Source of the DNA: Agromyces archimandritae | GTDB lineage: Bacteria > Actinomycetota > Actinomycetes > Actinomycetales > Microbacteriaceae | Assembly: GCF_018024495.1 (NCBI RefSeq) | Contig: NZ_CP071696.1 | Coordinates: forward strand, 2,728,001-2,792,000 | Direction: 5' to 3' | DNA length: 64,000 nt | In this document: in pieces, positions 1-7,696 of the stretch | Numbering within the stretch: the stretch's first letter is position 1 | Layout of the letters: each line of letters begins with the position of its first letter | Made by a program: the position numbers and the translations under genes | Notes under the pieces: model-generated | Databases searched by the model: none | Seen by the model: the letters and a program-made list of their open reading frames with translations, nothing else | What the model was told of the DNA's origin: nothing

Positions 1-2
1 AC

Positions 3-557
3 TTCCTGCAGCAGTTCGGCATCGAAGCCCTCGCGTACGGCTCCGACCTCGAGCGGCGGATCCGCGACCTCGCGCCGGGCGGCGTCAGCGCCTTCTTCGA
101 CTTCCTCGGCGGGCAGGCCGACATCGCCCTCGGGCTCGGGGTGCCGCCGGCGCGCGTGCTCACCATCACCGACTGGGATGCGGTCGAGGAGCACGGCGTC
201 ACCAAGCTCTACGCGGGCGACCGCATCGCGCTCGAACGCGTGACGGCGCGCCTGGCCGCGCACCGGCTGCAGCTGCCGATCGCCGACGTGTTCCCGCTCG
301 ACCGCGTGCAGGATGCGTACCGCGCCCTCGAGAAACGCAGCGCCGCCGGCAAGATCGTGCTCGGCATGGACCTCGTCGACTACCCGGGCCAGCGGGTGCA
401 GGGCGTCGACATCAAAGAGCAGGATGCGACCCTCGGAACGCTGACCCCGCACGAACGGCTCCGCAGCGAGGAGGCCGTGCCGGCCGCGATCGGCGACGGC
501 AGCGTCCGCCGCCGCCACCGCGAGGAGCGCGAACGCGACGAGGAGTCCGAGCGCTGA
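3..557 (+). CDS. Zinc-type medium-chain dehydrogenase/reductase, C-terminal part
   Basis: The reading frame is already open at base 3, so the start lies outside the window; 184 codons are visible. The visible part holds the end of a Rossmann-type NAD(P)-binding domain (a G-G-V-S-A-F-F-D motif followed by F-L-G-G) and the closing segment typical of quinone oxidoreductase/alcohol dehydrogenase-like proteins (PLDRVQDAYRALEKRSAAGKIVL), where the substrate-side domain is completed. A charged tail of about 60 residues, rich in Arg and Glu, follows and is longer than usual for the family. The substrate cannot be told. The family assignment is fairly firm and the exact reaction is unknown. Confidence 0.8.
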   Translation, partial: FLQQFGIEALAYGSDLERRIRDLAPGGVSAFFDFLGGQADIALGLGVPPARVLTITDWDAVEEHGVTKLYAGDRIALERVTARLAAHRLQLPIADVFPLDRVQDAYRALEKRSAAGKIVLGMDLVDYPGQRVQGVDIKEQDATLGTLTPHERLRSEEAVPAAIGDGSVRRRHREERERDEESER

Positions 558-564
558 GGGCGCA

Positions 565-585
565 GCCCCGTCACACGAGCGGGGC
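565..585 (+). terminator. Hairpin after the dehydrogenase gene
   Basis: GCCCCG at 565-570 pairs with CGGGGC at 580-585 around a 9-nt loop, 8 bases after the stop codon. There is no T-run, which is common for terminators in GC-rich actinobacteria. Confidence 0.4.
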
Positions 586-601
586 ATCCACTCGCGGCCC
601 A

Positions 602-607
602 TAGAAT
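602..607 (+). promoter_or_regulatory. -10 element of metG (leaderless type)
   Basis: TAGAAT lies 7 nt before the metG ATG. Transcription would start at or next to the A of the start codon. No Shine-Dalgarno sequence is present, which supports a leaderless mRNA. Confidence 0.6.
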
Positions 608-614
608 TGCACGC

Positions 615-2174
615 ATGGCCGACGGCTCCTCGTTCTACATCACCACGCCCATCTTCTACGTCAACGACGTGCCCCACATCGGGCACGCGTACACGGAGGT
701 GGCGACCGACGTGCTCGCACGCTGGCACCGCCAGGCGGGCGACGACACCTGGATGCTGACGGGGACCGACGAGCACGGCCAGAAGATCCTGCGCACGGCG
801 ACCGCGAACGGCGTCACGCCGAAGGAGTGGGCCGACAAGCTCGTGGCGGATGCGTGGATCCCGCTGCTCGAGACCGTCGACGTCGCCAACGACGACTTCA
901 TCCGCACCACCGACGAACGTCATGAGCGGAACGTGCAGAAGTTCCTGCAGAAGCTCTACGACGACGGCCACATCTACGCCGGCGAATACGAGGGCTTCTA
1001 CTGCGTCGGCTGCGAGGAGTACAAGCAGGAGTCCGAGCTCGTCGCCGGCACCGGCGAGTACGAGGGTCAGCTCGTGTGCGCGATCCACTCGAAGCCCGTC
1101 GAACTGCTGCACGAGAAGAACTACTTCTTCCGCACCTCGGCCTTCGCCGAACGCCTGCTCGAGCTCTACGAGACCCGCCCCGACTTCGTCCAGCCCGAGT
1201 CGGCCCGCAACGAGGTGCTCGGCTGGGTGCGCGCGGGCCTTGCGGACCTGTCGATCTCGCGCTCGACCTTCGACTGGGGCGTCAAGGTGCCCTGGGACGA
1301 GTCGCACGTCGTCTACGTCTGGTTCGACGCGCTGCTGAACTACATCACCGCCGCCGGCTACGGCGAGGACGAGGAGCAGTTCGCCAGGCGCTGGCCGGCG
1401 CAGCACATCGTCGGCAAAGACATCCTGCGCTTCCACGCCGTCATCTGGCCGGCGATGCTCATGGCCGCCGGCCTCGAGGTGCCCCGCGGCGTCTTCGGGC
1501 ACGGCTGGCTGCTCGTCGGCGGCGAGAAGATGTCGAAATCGAAGCTCACCGGCATCGCCCCCGAGCAGATCACCGAGACCTTCGGCTCCGATGCGTTCCG
1601 CTATTACTTCATGCGCGCGATCCACTTCGGCCAGGACGGCTCGTTCTCGTGGGAGGATCTCGCGGCCCGCTACCAGGCGGAGCTCGCCAACGGCTTCGGC
1701 AACCTCGCCTCGCGCGTGATCGCGATGATCACCCGCTACTGCGACGGCGTCGTGCCGGCCGCCGGGGCCCTCGAGCCTGCCGACGAGCGGATCCGCGCCG
1801 TCGAGCGTGCCGCGACCGAGCGGTCGTGGGCGGCCGTCGGCGGCCTGCACATCGACGAGGCCATCGCCGAGGTGTGGCAGCTGGTGGATGCCCTGAACGG
1901 CTACCTCACCGAGCAGGAGCCGTGGGCGCTCGCGAAGGACCCGGCGAAGCGCGAACGGCTCGGGACCGTGCTCGCGACCGCGTACCGCGGGCTCGGCACG
2001 CTCGCCGTGCTGCTCTCGCCGGTCGCGCCGAAGGCGACCGCGAAGCTGTGGACGGCGCTCGGCGCCCCCGGGGCCGTCGCGGACGCCCGCATCGACCGCG
2101 CCGACCACGCCGTGCTCGGCGAGCGCGTCGCCCCCCTCGAGGCGCTGTTCCCGCGCATCGAATCCGGGGAGTGA
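615..2174 (+). CDS. metG: Methionyl-tRNA synthetase
   Basis: Class I aminoacyl-tRNA synthetase that charges tRNA-Met in the cytoplasm. The HIGH motif is intact at residues 21-24 (HIGHAY) and KMSKS at 305-309. A zinc-binding knuckle is visible as C130-x2-C133 with a second C155-x2-H158 pair. Length is 519 residues, the short form without a C-terminal dimerisation domain, as usual in actinobacteria. The ATG fits the conserved start FYITTPIFYVNDVPHIG. It is followed after 8 bases by tatD, and then rsmA overlaps, so the three probably form one operon. Nothing odd is seen. Confidence 0.97.
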   Translation: MADGSSFYITTPIFYVNDVPHIGHAYTEVATDVLARWHRQAGDDTWMLTGTDEHGQKILRTATANGVTPKEWADKLVADAWIPLLETVDVANDDFIRTTDERHERNVQKFLQKLYDDGHIYAGEYEGFYCVGCEEYKQESELVAGTGEYEGQLVCAIHSKPVELLHEKNYFFRTSAFAERLLELYETRPDFVQPESARNEVLGWVRAGLADLSISRSTFDWGVKVPWDESHVVYVWFDALLNYITAAGYGEDEEQFARRWPAQHIVGKDILRFHAVIWPAMLMAAGLEVPRGVFGHGWLLVGGEKMSKSKLTGIAPEQITETFGSDAFRYYFMRAIHFGQDGSFSWEDLAARYQAELANGFGNLASRVIAMITRYCDGVVPAAGALEPADERIRAVERAATERSWAAVGGLHIDEAIAEVWQLVDALNGYLTEQEPWALAKDPAKRERLGTVLATAYRGLGTLAVLLSPVAPKATAKLWTALGAPGAVADARIDRADHAVLGERVAPLEALFPRIESGE

Positions 2175-2182
2175 GGCCGGCC

Positions 2183-3094
2183 GTGAGCGAGGCACACCTC
2201 CGCGCCCGCTCCGACGGGGGCAGGCACGAGTACCCGCCGTCGCCCGAGCCGCTGCCGGTGGCCGTCTACGACAACCACACGCACCTCGAGATCGCCGACG
2301 GCGCCCTGCCCATCGACGCCGCCGAGCACCTCGCGCGCGCCGAAGCGGTCGGCGTCGCCGGTGTCGTGCAGGTCGGCACCGACCTCGCCACGAGCCGTTG
2401 GTCGGCCGAACTGGCCGCCGCCGACGCCCGCGTGCTCGCCGCCGTCGCTCTGCACCCGAACGACGCGCCCGGCCTCGAAGCATCCAGCGCCCTCGACGAA
2501 CACCTCGCCGGCATCGACGAGCTCGCCGCCCGCCCACGGGTGCGCGCCGTCGGCGAGACGGGGCTCGACTTCTTCCGCACCGACGACGAGGGCCGCCCCG
2601 CCCAGTTCCGCTCCTTCGAAGCGCATATCGACATCGCCAGGCGGCACGGCCTGGCCCTGCAGATCCACGACCGCGACGCGCACGACGACGTCGTGGCGAC
2701 CCTGCGCCGGGTCGGGGCGCCGGAGCGCACCGTGTTCCACTGCTTCTCGGGCGGCGAAGAGCTCGCCCGGATCGCGGCGGATGCCGGCTGGTACTGCTCA
2801 TTCGCAGGCAACGTCACGTTCAAGAACGCCGAGAACCTCCGCGAAGCGCTCCGCATCCTGCCGCGGGAGCTCATCATGGTCGAGACCGACGCCCCCTACC
2901 TCACGCCGACGCCGCTGCGGGGGCGCCCGAACGCGCCCTACCTCGTACCGCACACCGTGCGGTTCATGGCCGAGGTGCTCGGCGCCGACCTCGCCGAACT
3001 GTGCACGCAGCTCGCGGCGAACACCGTCGCCGTGTACGGCTCATGGCAGGATGAGGCCGTGGACGGGTCGACCGGCGGGGCGAGCGGGGCATGA
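2183..3094 (+). CDS. tatD: TatD-family metal-dependent hydrolase (DNase)
   Basis: TIM-barrel metallohydrolase of the TatD family, whose members are 3'-5' DNases. The first metal ligands are H32-T-H34 (YDNHTHLE); the GETGLDFF glutamate lies near residue 125, followed by LQIHDRD, FHCFSGG and the final ETDAPYLTP aspartate, so all catalytic positions are present. I chose the GTG at 2183, 8 bases after the metG stop, giving 303 residues. The same frame stays open far upstream inside metG, but that part is a shadow. The last four bases (ATGA) overlap the start of rsmA, which indicates translational coupling. Confidence 0.92.
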   Translation: MSEAHLRARSDGGRHEYPPSPEPLPVAVYDNHTHLEIADGALPIDAAEHLARAEAVGVAGVVQVGTDLATSRWSAELAAADARVLAAVALHPNDAPGLEASSALDEHLAGIDELAARPRVRAVGETGLDFFRTDDEGRPAQFRSFEAHIDIARRHGLALQIHDRDAHDDVVATLRRVGAPERTVFHCFSGGEELARIAADAGWYCSFAGNVTFKNAENLREALRILPRELIMVETDAPYLTPTPLRGRPNAPYLVPHTVRFMAEVLGADLAELCTQLAANTVAVYGSWQDEAVDGSTGGASGA

Positions 3095-4029
3095 GCGGGT
3101 ACCGGCCCGATGCGGACGCCGGCGGCGGCGAGCCCGCGGCATCCACTCCGCGCCTGCTCGGCCCGGCCGAGATCCGCGACCTCGCCGAACTCCTCGGCGT
3201 CACCCCGACGAAGAAGCTCGGGCAGAACTTCGTACACGACGCCAACACGGTCCGCCGCATCGTGCAGGCTGCCGGCGTCGAGCCGGGCGAAACGGTGCTC
3301 GAGATCGGCCCCGGGCTCGGATCCCTCACCCTCGGACTGCTGGAGACCGGCGCACGCGTCATCGCCGTCGAGATCGACCGGCGCCTCGCCGAACAGCTGC
3401 CGCGCACCGTCGAGCTCATGCAGCCGGGCGCTTCGCTCACCGTCGTCGCCGAGGACGCGCTGAAGGTGCGGGAGCTGCCGGGCGAGCCCGTCCGTCTCGT
3501 CGCGAACCTGCCGTACAACGTCTCCGTCCCCGTGCTGCTGCACCTGCTGGAACACGTCCCCTCGCTCGCGAGCGGCATCGTCATGGTGCAGGCCGAAGTC
3601 GGGCACCGCCTGGCCGCGGCACCCGGCTCGAAGGTCTACGGTGCACCGAGCGTCAAGGCCGCCTGGTACGCCGACTGGCGCACCGCCGGGCAGGTGTCCC
3701 GCCAGGTGTTCTGGCCGGTGCCGAATGTCGACTCGGTGCTCGTCGCCTTCGAACGCCACGACCCGCCCGGCACCGAGACCGAACGGGCCGCGACCTTCGC
3801 CCTCGTCGACGCCGCCTTCCAGCAGCGCCGCAAGATGCTCCGCCAATCGCTCTCCGGCAGGCTCGGCGGCACCACGGCATCCGCCGCCGCCGTGCTCGAA
3901 TCGGCCGGCATCGACCCGGCCGCCCGCGGCGAACAGCTGACCGTCGCCGACTTCCTCGCCATCGCCCGGGCGCACCTGGGATCCGGTCCGGCAGGGGTCC
4001 AGCTCCCGCCGCCCGCGGCGAGCAGCTGA
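3091..4029 (+). CDS. rsmA: 16S rRNA (adenine1518-N6/adenine1519-N6) dimethyltransferase
   Basis: KsgA/RsmA dimethylates two adjacent adenines of 16S rRNA late in 30S assembly, using S-adenosylmethionine. The SAM-binding motif [10 protein letters not shown] is at residues 71-80 and the catalytic NLPY at 139-142; the conserved [10 protein letters not shown] is at 41-50. Length is 312 residues, slightly longer than usual. The C-terminus is odd: [18 protein letters not shown] is followed by an unrelated 17-residue tail, because a second diverged copy of the same coding segment follows 89 bp downstream in another frame. That copy would end the protein in ...ARVHPAD. The rsmA stop TGA lies within the second copy. 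Confidence 0.95.
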   Translation: MSGYRPDADAGGGEPAASTPRLLGPAEIRDLAELLGVTPTKKLGQNFVHDANTVRRIVQAAGVEPGETVLEIGPGLGSLTLGLLETGARVIAVEIDRRLAEQLPRTVELMQPGASLTVVAEDALKVRELPGEPVRLVANLPYNVSVPVLLHLLEHVPSLASGIVMVQAEVGHRLAAAPGSKVYGAPSVKAAWYADWRTAGQVSRQVFWPVPNVDSVLVAFERHDPPGTETERAATFALVDAAFQQRRKMLRQSLSGRLGGTTASAAAVLESAGIDPAARGEQLTVADFLAIARAHLGSGPAGVQLPPPAASS

Positions 4030-4063
4030 CCGTGGCCGACTTCCTCGCGATCGCCCGGGTGCA
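3922..4063 (+). repeat. Imperfect tandem duplication of the rsmA 3' end
   Basis: Copy 1 begins at 3922 and copy 2 at 4011, an offset of 89 bp, and both match over about 53 bp with a few substitutions (GAA/GAG, GTC/GTG, GCC/GCG, GCG/GTG). As 89 is not a multiple of three, rsmA reads the second copy out of frame. The frame starting at 4011 still encodes the family-like end and stops at 4076. Confidence 0.85.
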
Positions 4064-4119
4064 CCCCGCCGACTGACCGGCTTCCCGCCATCGCTCTGGC
4101 GCCCGGCGCGCCCGCACGC

Positions 4120-4125
4120 TAGCGT
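4120..4125 (+). promoter_or_regulatory. -10 element of the DUF4287-like gene
   Basis: TAGCGT lies 6 nt before the ATG at 4132. This is the same hexamer and nearly the same spacing as at the ispE start. A leaderless mRNA is expected. Confidence 0.55.
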
Positions 4126-4131
4126 GGCGGC

Positions 4132-4713
4132 ATGGGGGAGCGGGGGACGCGGCGCCCGGGGGCCGCACGTCGCGGCGTCGGCGCGAGCACGGAACTGACC
4201 GGCAACGAGGCCGTCGAACGCGCCACCGGCAAGAGCCGCGACGCCTGGTTCGCCCTGCTCGACGGCGAGGACGCGACCACTCGCACGCACACCGAGATCG
4301 CCCGGCTGCTCGTCGAGGACTTCGGGGTGGATGCGTGGTGGGCGCAGGGCCTCACGGTCGCCTACGAGCAGGTGCGCGGCATCCGACTGCCCGGCCAGCG
4401 CGCCGACGGCAGCTTCGAGGTCTCCGTCACGCGCACCCTGCCGGGCAGCGAGGGGCGCACGGAGGACGAGGTGCTCGCCGCGCTGATCGCCGGCCTCGTG
4501 GCGCGCCTCGGCCGCGAACCGGATGCCGTCAGCCGCGGCGTGAAGTACCCGACGGCCAGGTGGCGGCTCGATGAGGGGGCGCTCACGGCATCCGCGAGCC
4601 CGACGCCGTCGGGGCGGACGCAGATCGGCATCACGCGCACGGGCCTCGCGACGGGCGGGGGCCTCGGCGATCTCAAGGGGGAATACCGGGAATGGCTCGC
4701 GAGCATCGAATGA
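4132..4713 (+). CDS. DUF4287-like domain protein
   Basis: A 193-residue protein of unknown function. Residues about 25-70 resemble the DUF4287 domain (TGKSRDAWFALLD, then TEIARLLVEDFGVDAWWAQGLTVAYEQVRG), found in small proteins often linked to SRPBCC/START-like folds. The C-terminal half (DGSFEVSVTRTL to the end) could be such a fold. The N-terminus is Arg/Gly-rich and probably disordered. In the host it sits between rsmA and ispE, and the prophage now separates it from ispE. Its 3' end is 32 bp from attL. The family is recalled from sequence, not searched. Confidence 0.7.
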   Translation: MGERGTRRPGAARRGVGASTELTGNEAVERATGKSRDAWFALLDGEDATTRTHTEIARLLVEDFGVDAWWAQGLTVAYEQVRGIRLPGQRADGSFEVSVTRTLPGSEGRTEDEVLAALIAGLVARLGREPDAVSRGVKYPTARWRLDEGALTASASPTPSGRTQIGITRTGLATGGGLGDLKGEYREWLASIE

Positions 4714-4744
4714 CCACCGGCCGGGCCGGCACCCGCGCATCCGT

Positions 4745-4768
4745 TAGCGTTGACGTGCGACGATCGCG
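4745..4768. other. attL
   Basis: The 11-bp core TAGCGTTGACG is identical to that at attR (23082). After four positions with three mismatches, a further identical 9 bp (ACGATCGCG) follows. The left side continues host DNA downstream of the DUF4287-like gene. Phage sequence begins at or after 4756. Confidence 0.85.
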
Positions 4769-4840
4769 ACAGCTCCCCGGCGCGTCGCGACCGGGCGGCC
4801 AGGGCCACGCGATGCGCCGGCCCCGTGGCGGGAACCGCTC

Positions 4841-5011
4841 GTGAGCGGCGGCGACTGGGCGCGGTTCGAGCGCTACTTGGCGATCGCGGGCGATTTCCTG
4901 ATGCGGGGTCGCATCGACCTCGCGCGCGAGTACTGCGAGGACGCGGCGATCATCCGTGACAGCCTGCTCACGAACGCCGAGCTGGCCGCGCGACGGGGTG
5001 ACAGGGCATGA
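4841..5011 (+). CDS. Small phage protein of unknown function (56 aa)
   Basis: Begins with GTG at 4841 and ends with a TGA that overlaps the ATG of the next gene (ATGA). Predicted product is mostly helical and charged, with no recognisable motif; a run like ARFERYLAIAGDFLMRGRIDLAREYCEDA is its best-ordered part. In the reconstructed circular phage, the stop codon of the extended regulator gene (4842-4844) overlaps this GTG (GTGA). The gene would then be the second member of an operon regulator-this gene-HTH-integrase. Those coupled overlaps at both ends are the main reason to believe it is real. Confidence 0.65.
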   Translation: MSGGDWARFERYLAIAGDFLMRGRIDLAREYCEDAAIIRDSLLTNAELAARRGDRA

Positions 5012-5409
5012 CGTCAGGTGACGTCACGGCGATCGTCACGGACGTGACGATGACGCCCGAGGCCTACGCGGCCGCGACGGCCGTGTCGCTGCGCACGGTG
5101 CGCAGGTGGCTGCGTGACGGTGAGCTACCTGGCGCCCGCAAGGTCGACGGGGCATGGATGATCCCGGCGAGCTCACGCCGGACACCTGCGGCCGGCGTCG
5201 AGCGTCACGGTGACATGTCAGGTGTCGTCACCCTGTCGAGCCGGCTCGATGAGCTGCCGGCACTCTTGCCGCTGGACCTGGCCGCGGTGCTCCTCGGCAC
5301 GACGATCTACGCGCTGCGGCGGCACCGCGACTACTTCGGCGTGGTACCGGTCGGGCCGCGAGGATCGCTCGTCGTGCCACAGAGCACCATCCGACGCCTA
5401 CGGGGGTAG
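5008..5409 (+). CDS. Double helix-turn-helix protein, candidate excisionase/RDF
   Basis: A 133-residue protein with two excisionase/MerR-like helix-turn-helix segments. The first, about residues 15-52, reads MTPEAYAAATAVSLRTVRRWL, then GELPGARKVDGAWMIP, the usual winged helix after the recognition helix. The second, about 82-131, reads LDLAAVLLGTTIYALRRHR, then GPRGSLVVPQSTIRRL. It lies directly upstream of the integrase, the usual place for a recombination directionality factor, although it could also be a transcriptional regulator of int. Start ATG overlaps the previous stop. Two HTH units in one small protein are unusual for an Xis. Confidence 0.7.
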   Translation: MTSGDVTAIVTDVTMTPEAYAAATAVSLRTVRRWLRDGELPGARKVDGAWMIPASSRRTPAAGVERHGDMSGVVTLSSRLDELPALLPLDLAAVLLGTTIYALRRHRDYFGVVPVGPRGSLVVPQSTIRRLRG

Positions 5410-5413
5410 GACC

Positions 5414-5444
5414 TTGACCCCCCGATTTGGGGACGCGATAGGCT
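5414..5444 (+). promoter_or_regulatory. Possible promoter of the integrase gene
   Basis: TTGACC at 5414-5419 and TAGGCT at 5439-5444 are separated by 19 bp, a little long for a sigma-70-type promoter. The transcript would begin near 5451 and have a short leader before the integrase ATG at 5480. Confidence 0.35.
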
Positions 5445-5479
5445 GGCGAACCGGGGGGTGGCTGAGTCCTACGTTCGGT

Positions 5480-6382
5480 ATGGATACGCATGACATCGAT
5501 GAGGTTCTCATAGGTGCGTGGGTCGCTGAGGCCCGCGCAGCCGGCTACGCCGAGCGCACGATAGCCGACTACACATCCCAGTGGCGACGCATGACGCGCG
5601 AGATCGGGAAAAGCCTACTGGAGATCAGTCGCATCGACCTGCTGACCTATCTGGCCCGGCCGCTCGCATCGAGCACCCGTCACAACCTGCAGTCACGCAT
5701 GCGCACGATCTTCGGTTTCCTCCAGGACGAGGGCCACCGGCCCGACAATCCAGCAGGACGACTGCCGAGACTGCGCGCAGTGCACAGCGAAGCGAACCCG
5801 ATCACGACGGACGAGCTCCAGGCCGCCGTGCTCGTGGCTCACAAGCGCTCGGCGCGACTCTACGTACTGCTGCACGCATACCAGGGCCTGCGAGCGGTCG
5901 AGATCGCCGCCGTCGCGGGCGAGTCGATTGACTGGCGGTGGAGGCGGATCCTGACGCGCGAAGCGAAGGGCGGCCGTGATCGCGAGGTCTGGCGGCCGGT
6001 CCACTCGATCGTGTGGGAGGAACTGCAGCACTGGCCGCGCACGGGCTTCTTTTTCCCAGGCGTCGATGGCGGACACGTGCGTGCCGCAAGCGTCTCAGCG
6101 ACGCTCTCCCGCCTGTTCGCGCGCGCGGGCATCACAGGTGGCCGGCCCCACCGGTTGCGGGCCTGGTACGCGACAGAGCAGCTCGAGGCGGGCGCATCTG
6201 GGCCGGTTGTACAGGCCAACATGCGGCACACGGATGCGGGATCGATGAAGTACTACTTCCGGCCGCGCGAGGAGTCGATGCGGGCCGCCCAAGAAGCACT
6301 TCCACGTGTGTACGTGCCGCGTCGAGACCGACCGCCGACACGGCCCGGGCAAAGCAGCGGGGGCCGGCCTTCCCCCCAGTGA
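5480..6382 (+). CDS. int: Tyrosine recombinase, phage integrase
   Basis: Catalyses site-specific recombination between attP and the host attB at ispE. Residues 1-90 form the core-binding (SAM-like) domain, with YAERTIADYTSQWRRM. The catalytic domain follows, with R138 (GLRAVEIA), K163, H224-x2-R227 (PHRLR), H250 (MRHTD) and the nucleophilic tyrosine at 258 or 259 (MKYYF). All expected residues are present. Length is 300 residues, short for an integrase; a separate N-terminal arm-binding domain is not evident. The ATG at 5480 is the most sensible start, as the frame upstream overlaps the double-HTH gene. The last 20 bases form part of a terminator hairpin. Confidence 0.93.
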   Translation: MDTHDIDEVLIGAWVAEARAAGYAERTIADYTSQWRRMTREIGKSLLEISRIDLLTYLARPLASSTRHNLQSRMRTIFGFLQDEGHRPDNPAGRLPRLRAVHSEANPITTDELQAAVLVAHKRSARLYVLLHAYQGLRAVEIAAVAGESIDWRWRRILTREAKGGRDREVWRPVHSIVWEELQHWPRTGFFFPGVDGGHVRAASVSATLSRLFARAGITGGRPHRLRAWYATEQLEAGASGPVVQANMRHTDAGSMKYYFRPREESMRAAQEALPRVYVPRRDRPPTRPGQSSGGRPSPQ

Positions 6383-6395
6383 CGAAGGCCGGCCC
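6361..6395. terminator. Bidirectional terminator between int and the lysis genes
   Basis: GGGCCGGCCTTC at 6361-6372 pairs perfectly with GAAGGCCGGCCC at 6384-6395 around an 11-nt loop. It overlaps the int stop codon and lies at the meeting point of the rightward int operon and the leftward late operon, so it can end both. Confidence 0.8.
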
Positions 6396-6401
6396 GGGCG
6401 A

Positions 6402-6608
6402 TCATGCTTCGTGCTTGCCGTCGCTCTTGGCGTAGCCGGCGATCCAGGCGCCGGCGGCGGCGAGCACGACGGTGATCGCGCCCTGCACGTCGGCCGGCAG
6501 CTCGACGCCGGCGAGCTGGCGCAGCATCCACGCGGCGATTGTCGTCACGGATGCCGCGACGGCCGCGCCGCCGGCGGCGGCGTTGACCTTGGGGCTGATG
6601 GTTGCCAT
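6402..6608 (-). CDS. Holin-like small membrane protein
   Basis: A 68-residue protein with two hydrophobic stretches (about residues 12-30 and 42-60) and a charged C-terminus (KSDGKHEA), the size and shape of a phage holin. It would form lesions in the cell membrane that let the endolysin reach the wall. It is the last gene of the leftward late operon, 20 bp after a second small membrane protein and two genes after the endolysin. A strong Shine-Dalgarno (AGGAGG) lies before the ATG. Which of the two membrane proteins is the true holin cannot be decided from sequence alone. Confidence 0.7.
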   Translation of the reverse strand: MATISPKVNAAAGGAAVAASVTTIAAWMLRQLAGVELPADVQGAITVVLAAAGAWIAGYAKSDGKHEA

Positions 6609-6628
6609 GGGGGGTTCCTCCTTCCGGG

Positions 6629-6877
6629 TCAGTCGTTGGTGAACAGGCCGGGCGGCGGCGCCGGTGGCGGCGGGCCGAGGCCTCGGTAGATGTGATCCAC
6701 GAGCTGCCGGTTCCACAGGTAGAGCAGGTGCCGGTCTTCGGTGGCCTGGTCGAGCTTGGCCTCGAGCTGCTCGGTGCGGCCGGCGCGGCGGGCGCTGCGG
6801 GCCTGGTGGGCGGCCAGCAGTGCCGAGCCGAGCGCGACGACGCCGGCGATGATCGCCACGACGATCGAGGCGTCCAT
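6629..6877 (-). CDS. Small single-span membrane protein of the lysis module
   Basis: An 82-residue protein with one N-terminal membrane segment (about residues 3-22), then a basic and coiled-coil-like cytoplasmic part (RSARRAGRTEQLEAKLDQ), and a proline-rich end. Its ATG is 2 bp after the endolysin stop, so it is probably translated together with it. The position between endolysin and holin suggests an accessory lysis protein (antiholin or a second holin). I chose the internal ATG (MDASIVV) because the frame upstream overlaps the endolysin gene. Confidence 0.65.
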   Translation of the reverse strand: MDASIVVAIIAGVVALGSALLAAHQARSARRAGRTEQLEAKLDQATEDRHLLYLWNRQLVDHIYRGLGPPPPAPPPGLFTND

Positions 6878-6879
6878 GG

Positions 6880-7671
6880 TCACGGGCGCTCGAGGCCGAG
6901 CGCGAAGCACTCCCACGAGAGCGCTTCGGGCTTGCCGTCCTGGATGCCGCCGCGCTTGGTGTAGTCACCGAACCGGGCCGCGTAGTCCTGGATGCCGTAG
7001 CAGCCGCCGCGCTCGATCTTGCCGTCGAGGCGGCCGATGAAGCTGCCCGAGTGTGAGAGCGTCTTCTGCACGGCGGTGTCGAATGCTTCACGCGGGTCGC
7101 CGTCGTTCGGGTAGGCCGCCGGCAGCCGCTTGCGAGCGATCAGCGCGCGCGCGACGCGCTTGGCGAGTTCGCCGGCCGGGCGCCGGTACGCCCAGTCGCT
7201 CCCGGAGCGGATGACGGGGCCGATGCTGCCTGTGGCCGGCTTCGGCGCGGCTGGCGCGGCCGTGGTGATCGTCAGGGCCTGGCCGGCCATGTCGCGCGAC
7301 CATCCGACGTAGCGGTACCCGTTGCCCTTGGCGTTGTATCGGGCGACGGTCGTGACGCCGACGGTGTTGTGGCCGGGCCACTGGTCGCCGGTAGGCGCGT
7401 CGGTCATGAGCACCTCGCCGCCGCCGACCTCGAGGGCGACGTGCCCGGAGGTGCCGGCGCCGTTCAGCCACCAGTGCAGGGCGCCGGCCGGCGCTGCAGC
7501 CGGGTCGGTCGAGACGATCTTGGACGCCGTGCATGCCTGGTGTGCGTCGCCGGCGGCGCCAAGGTCGAGGGCGCGGACGATGAGGCTCTGGCACCACTGC
7601 GACCAGGTGCCGCCGTCGCGGGTCGGGTGCGCCTCGGCCCAGGCGAGAGCCTGCTGTGCGTTGCGGGACAT
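6880..7671 (-). CDS. Endolysin (cysteine peptidase/amidase-type with C-terminal wall-binding part)
   Basis: A 263-residue peptidoglycan hydrolase. The N-terminal half looks like a CHAP/NlpC-P60-type domain with a candidate catalytic cysteine at C27 (TWSQWCQSL) and histidine at H77 (TSGHVALEV). An Ala/Pro linker at about 138-150 leads to a C-terminal region (residues about 165-263, with KTLSHSGSFIGRLDG and RGGCYGIQDYAARFGDY), which probably binds the cell wall. It has no signal peptide, so it depends on the holin. The gene order tail-endolysin-membrane proteins is usual for actinophages. The exact bond cleaved is not predictable. Confidence 0.8.
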   Translation of the reverse strand: MSRNAQQALAWAEAHPTRDGGTWSQWCQSLIVRALDLGAAGDAHQACTASKIVSTDPAAAPAGALHWWLNGAGTSGHVALEVGGGEVLMTDAPTGDQWPGHNTVGVTTVARYNAKGNGYRYVGWSRDMAGQALTITTAAPAAPKPATGSIGPVIRSGSDWAYRRPAGELAKRVARALIARKRLPAAYPNDGDPREAFDTAVQKTLSHSGSFIGRLDGKIERGGCYGIQDYAARFGDYTKRGGIQDGKPEALSWECFALGLERP

Positions 7672-7696
7672 GGTGGGGTTCCTTTCGTGTGGGTGA

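Noticed and set aside
3922..4076. Sequencing or assembly error at the rsmA 3' end
   Set aside because: The two copies differ at several, mostly synonymous positions, which an assembly duplication would not produce.
4756..4844. ssrA-like degradation tag at the end of the viral form of the regulator
   Set aside because: The rebuilt tail ends in GGNRS and is Arg/Gly-rich; it does not resemble a hydrophobic Ala-Ala tag, so instability by ClpXP tagging cannot be claimed from sequence.
5210..5479. Longer integrase starting inside the double-HTH gene (390 aa)
   Set aside because: The first 90 codons overlap the HTH gene in another frame and encode no arm-binding domain; the ATG at 5480 gives the usual start of the core-binding domain.
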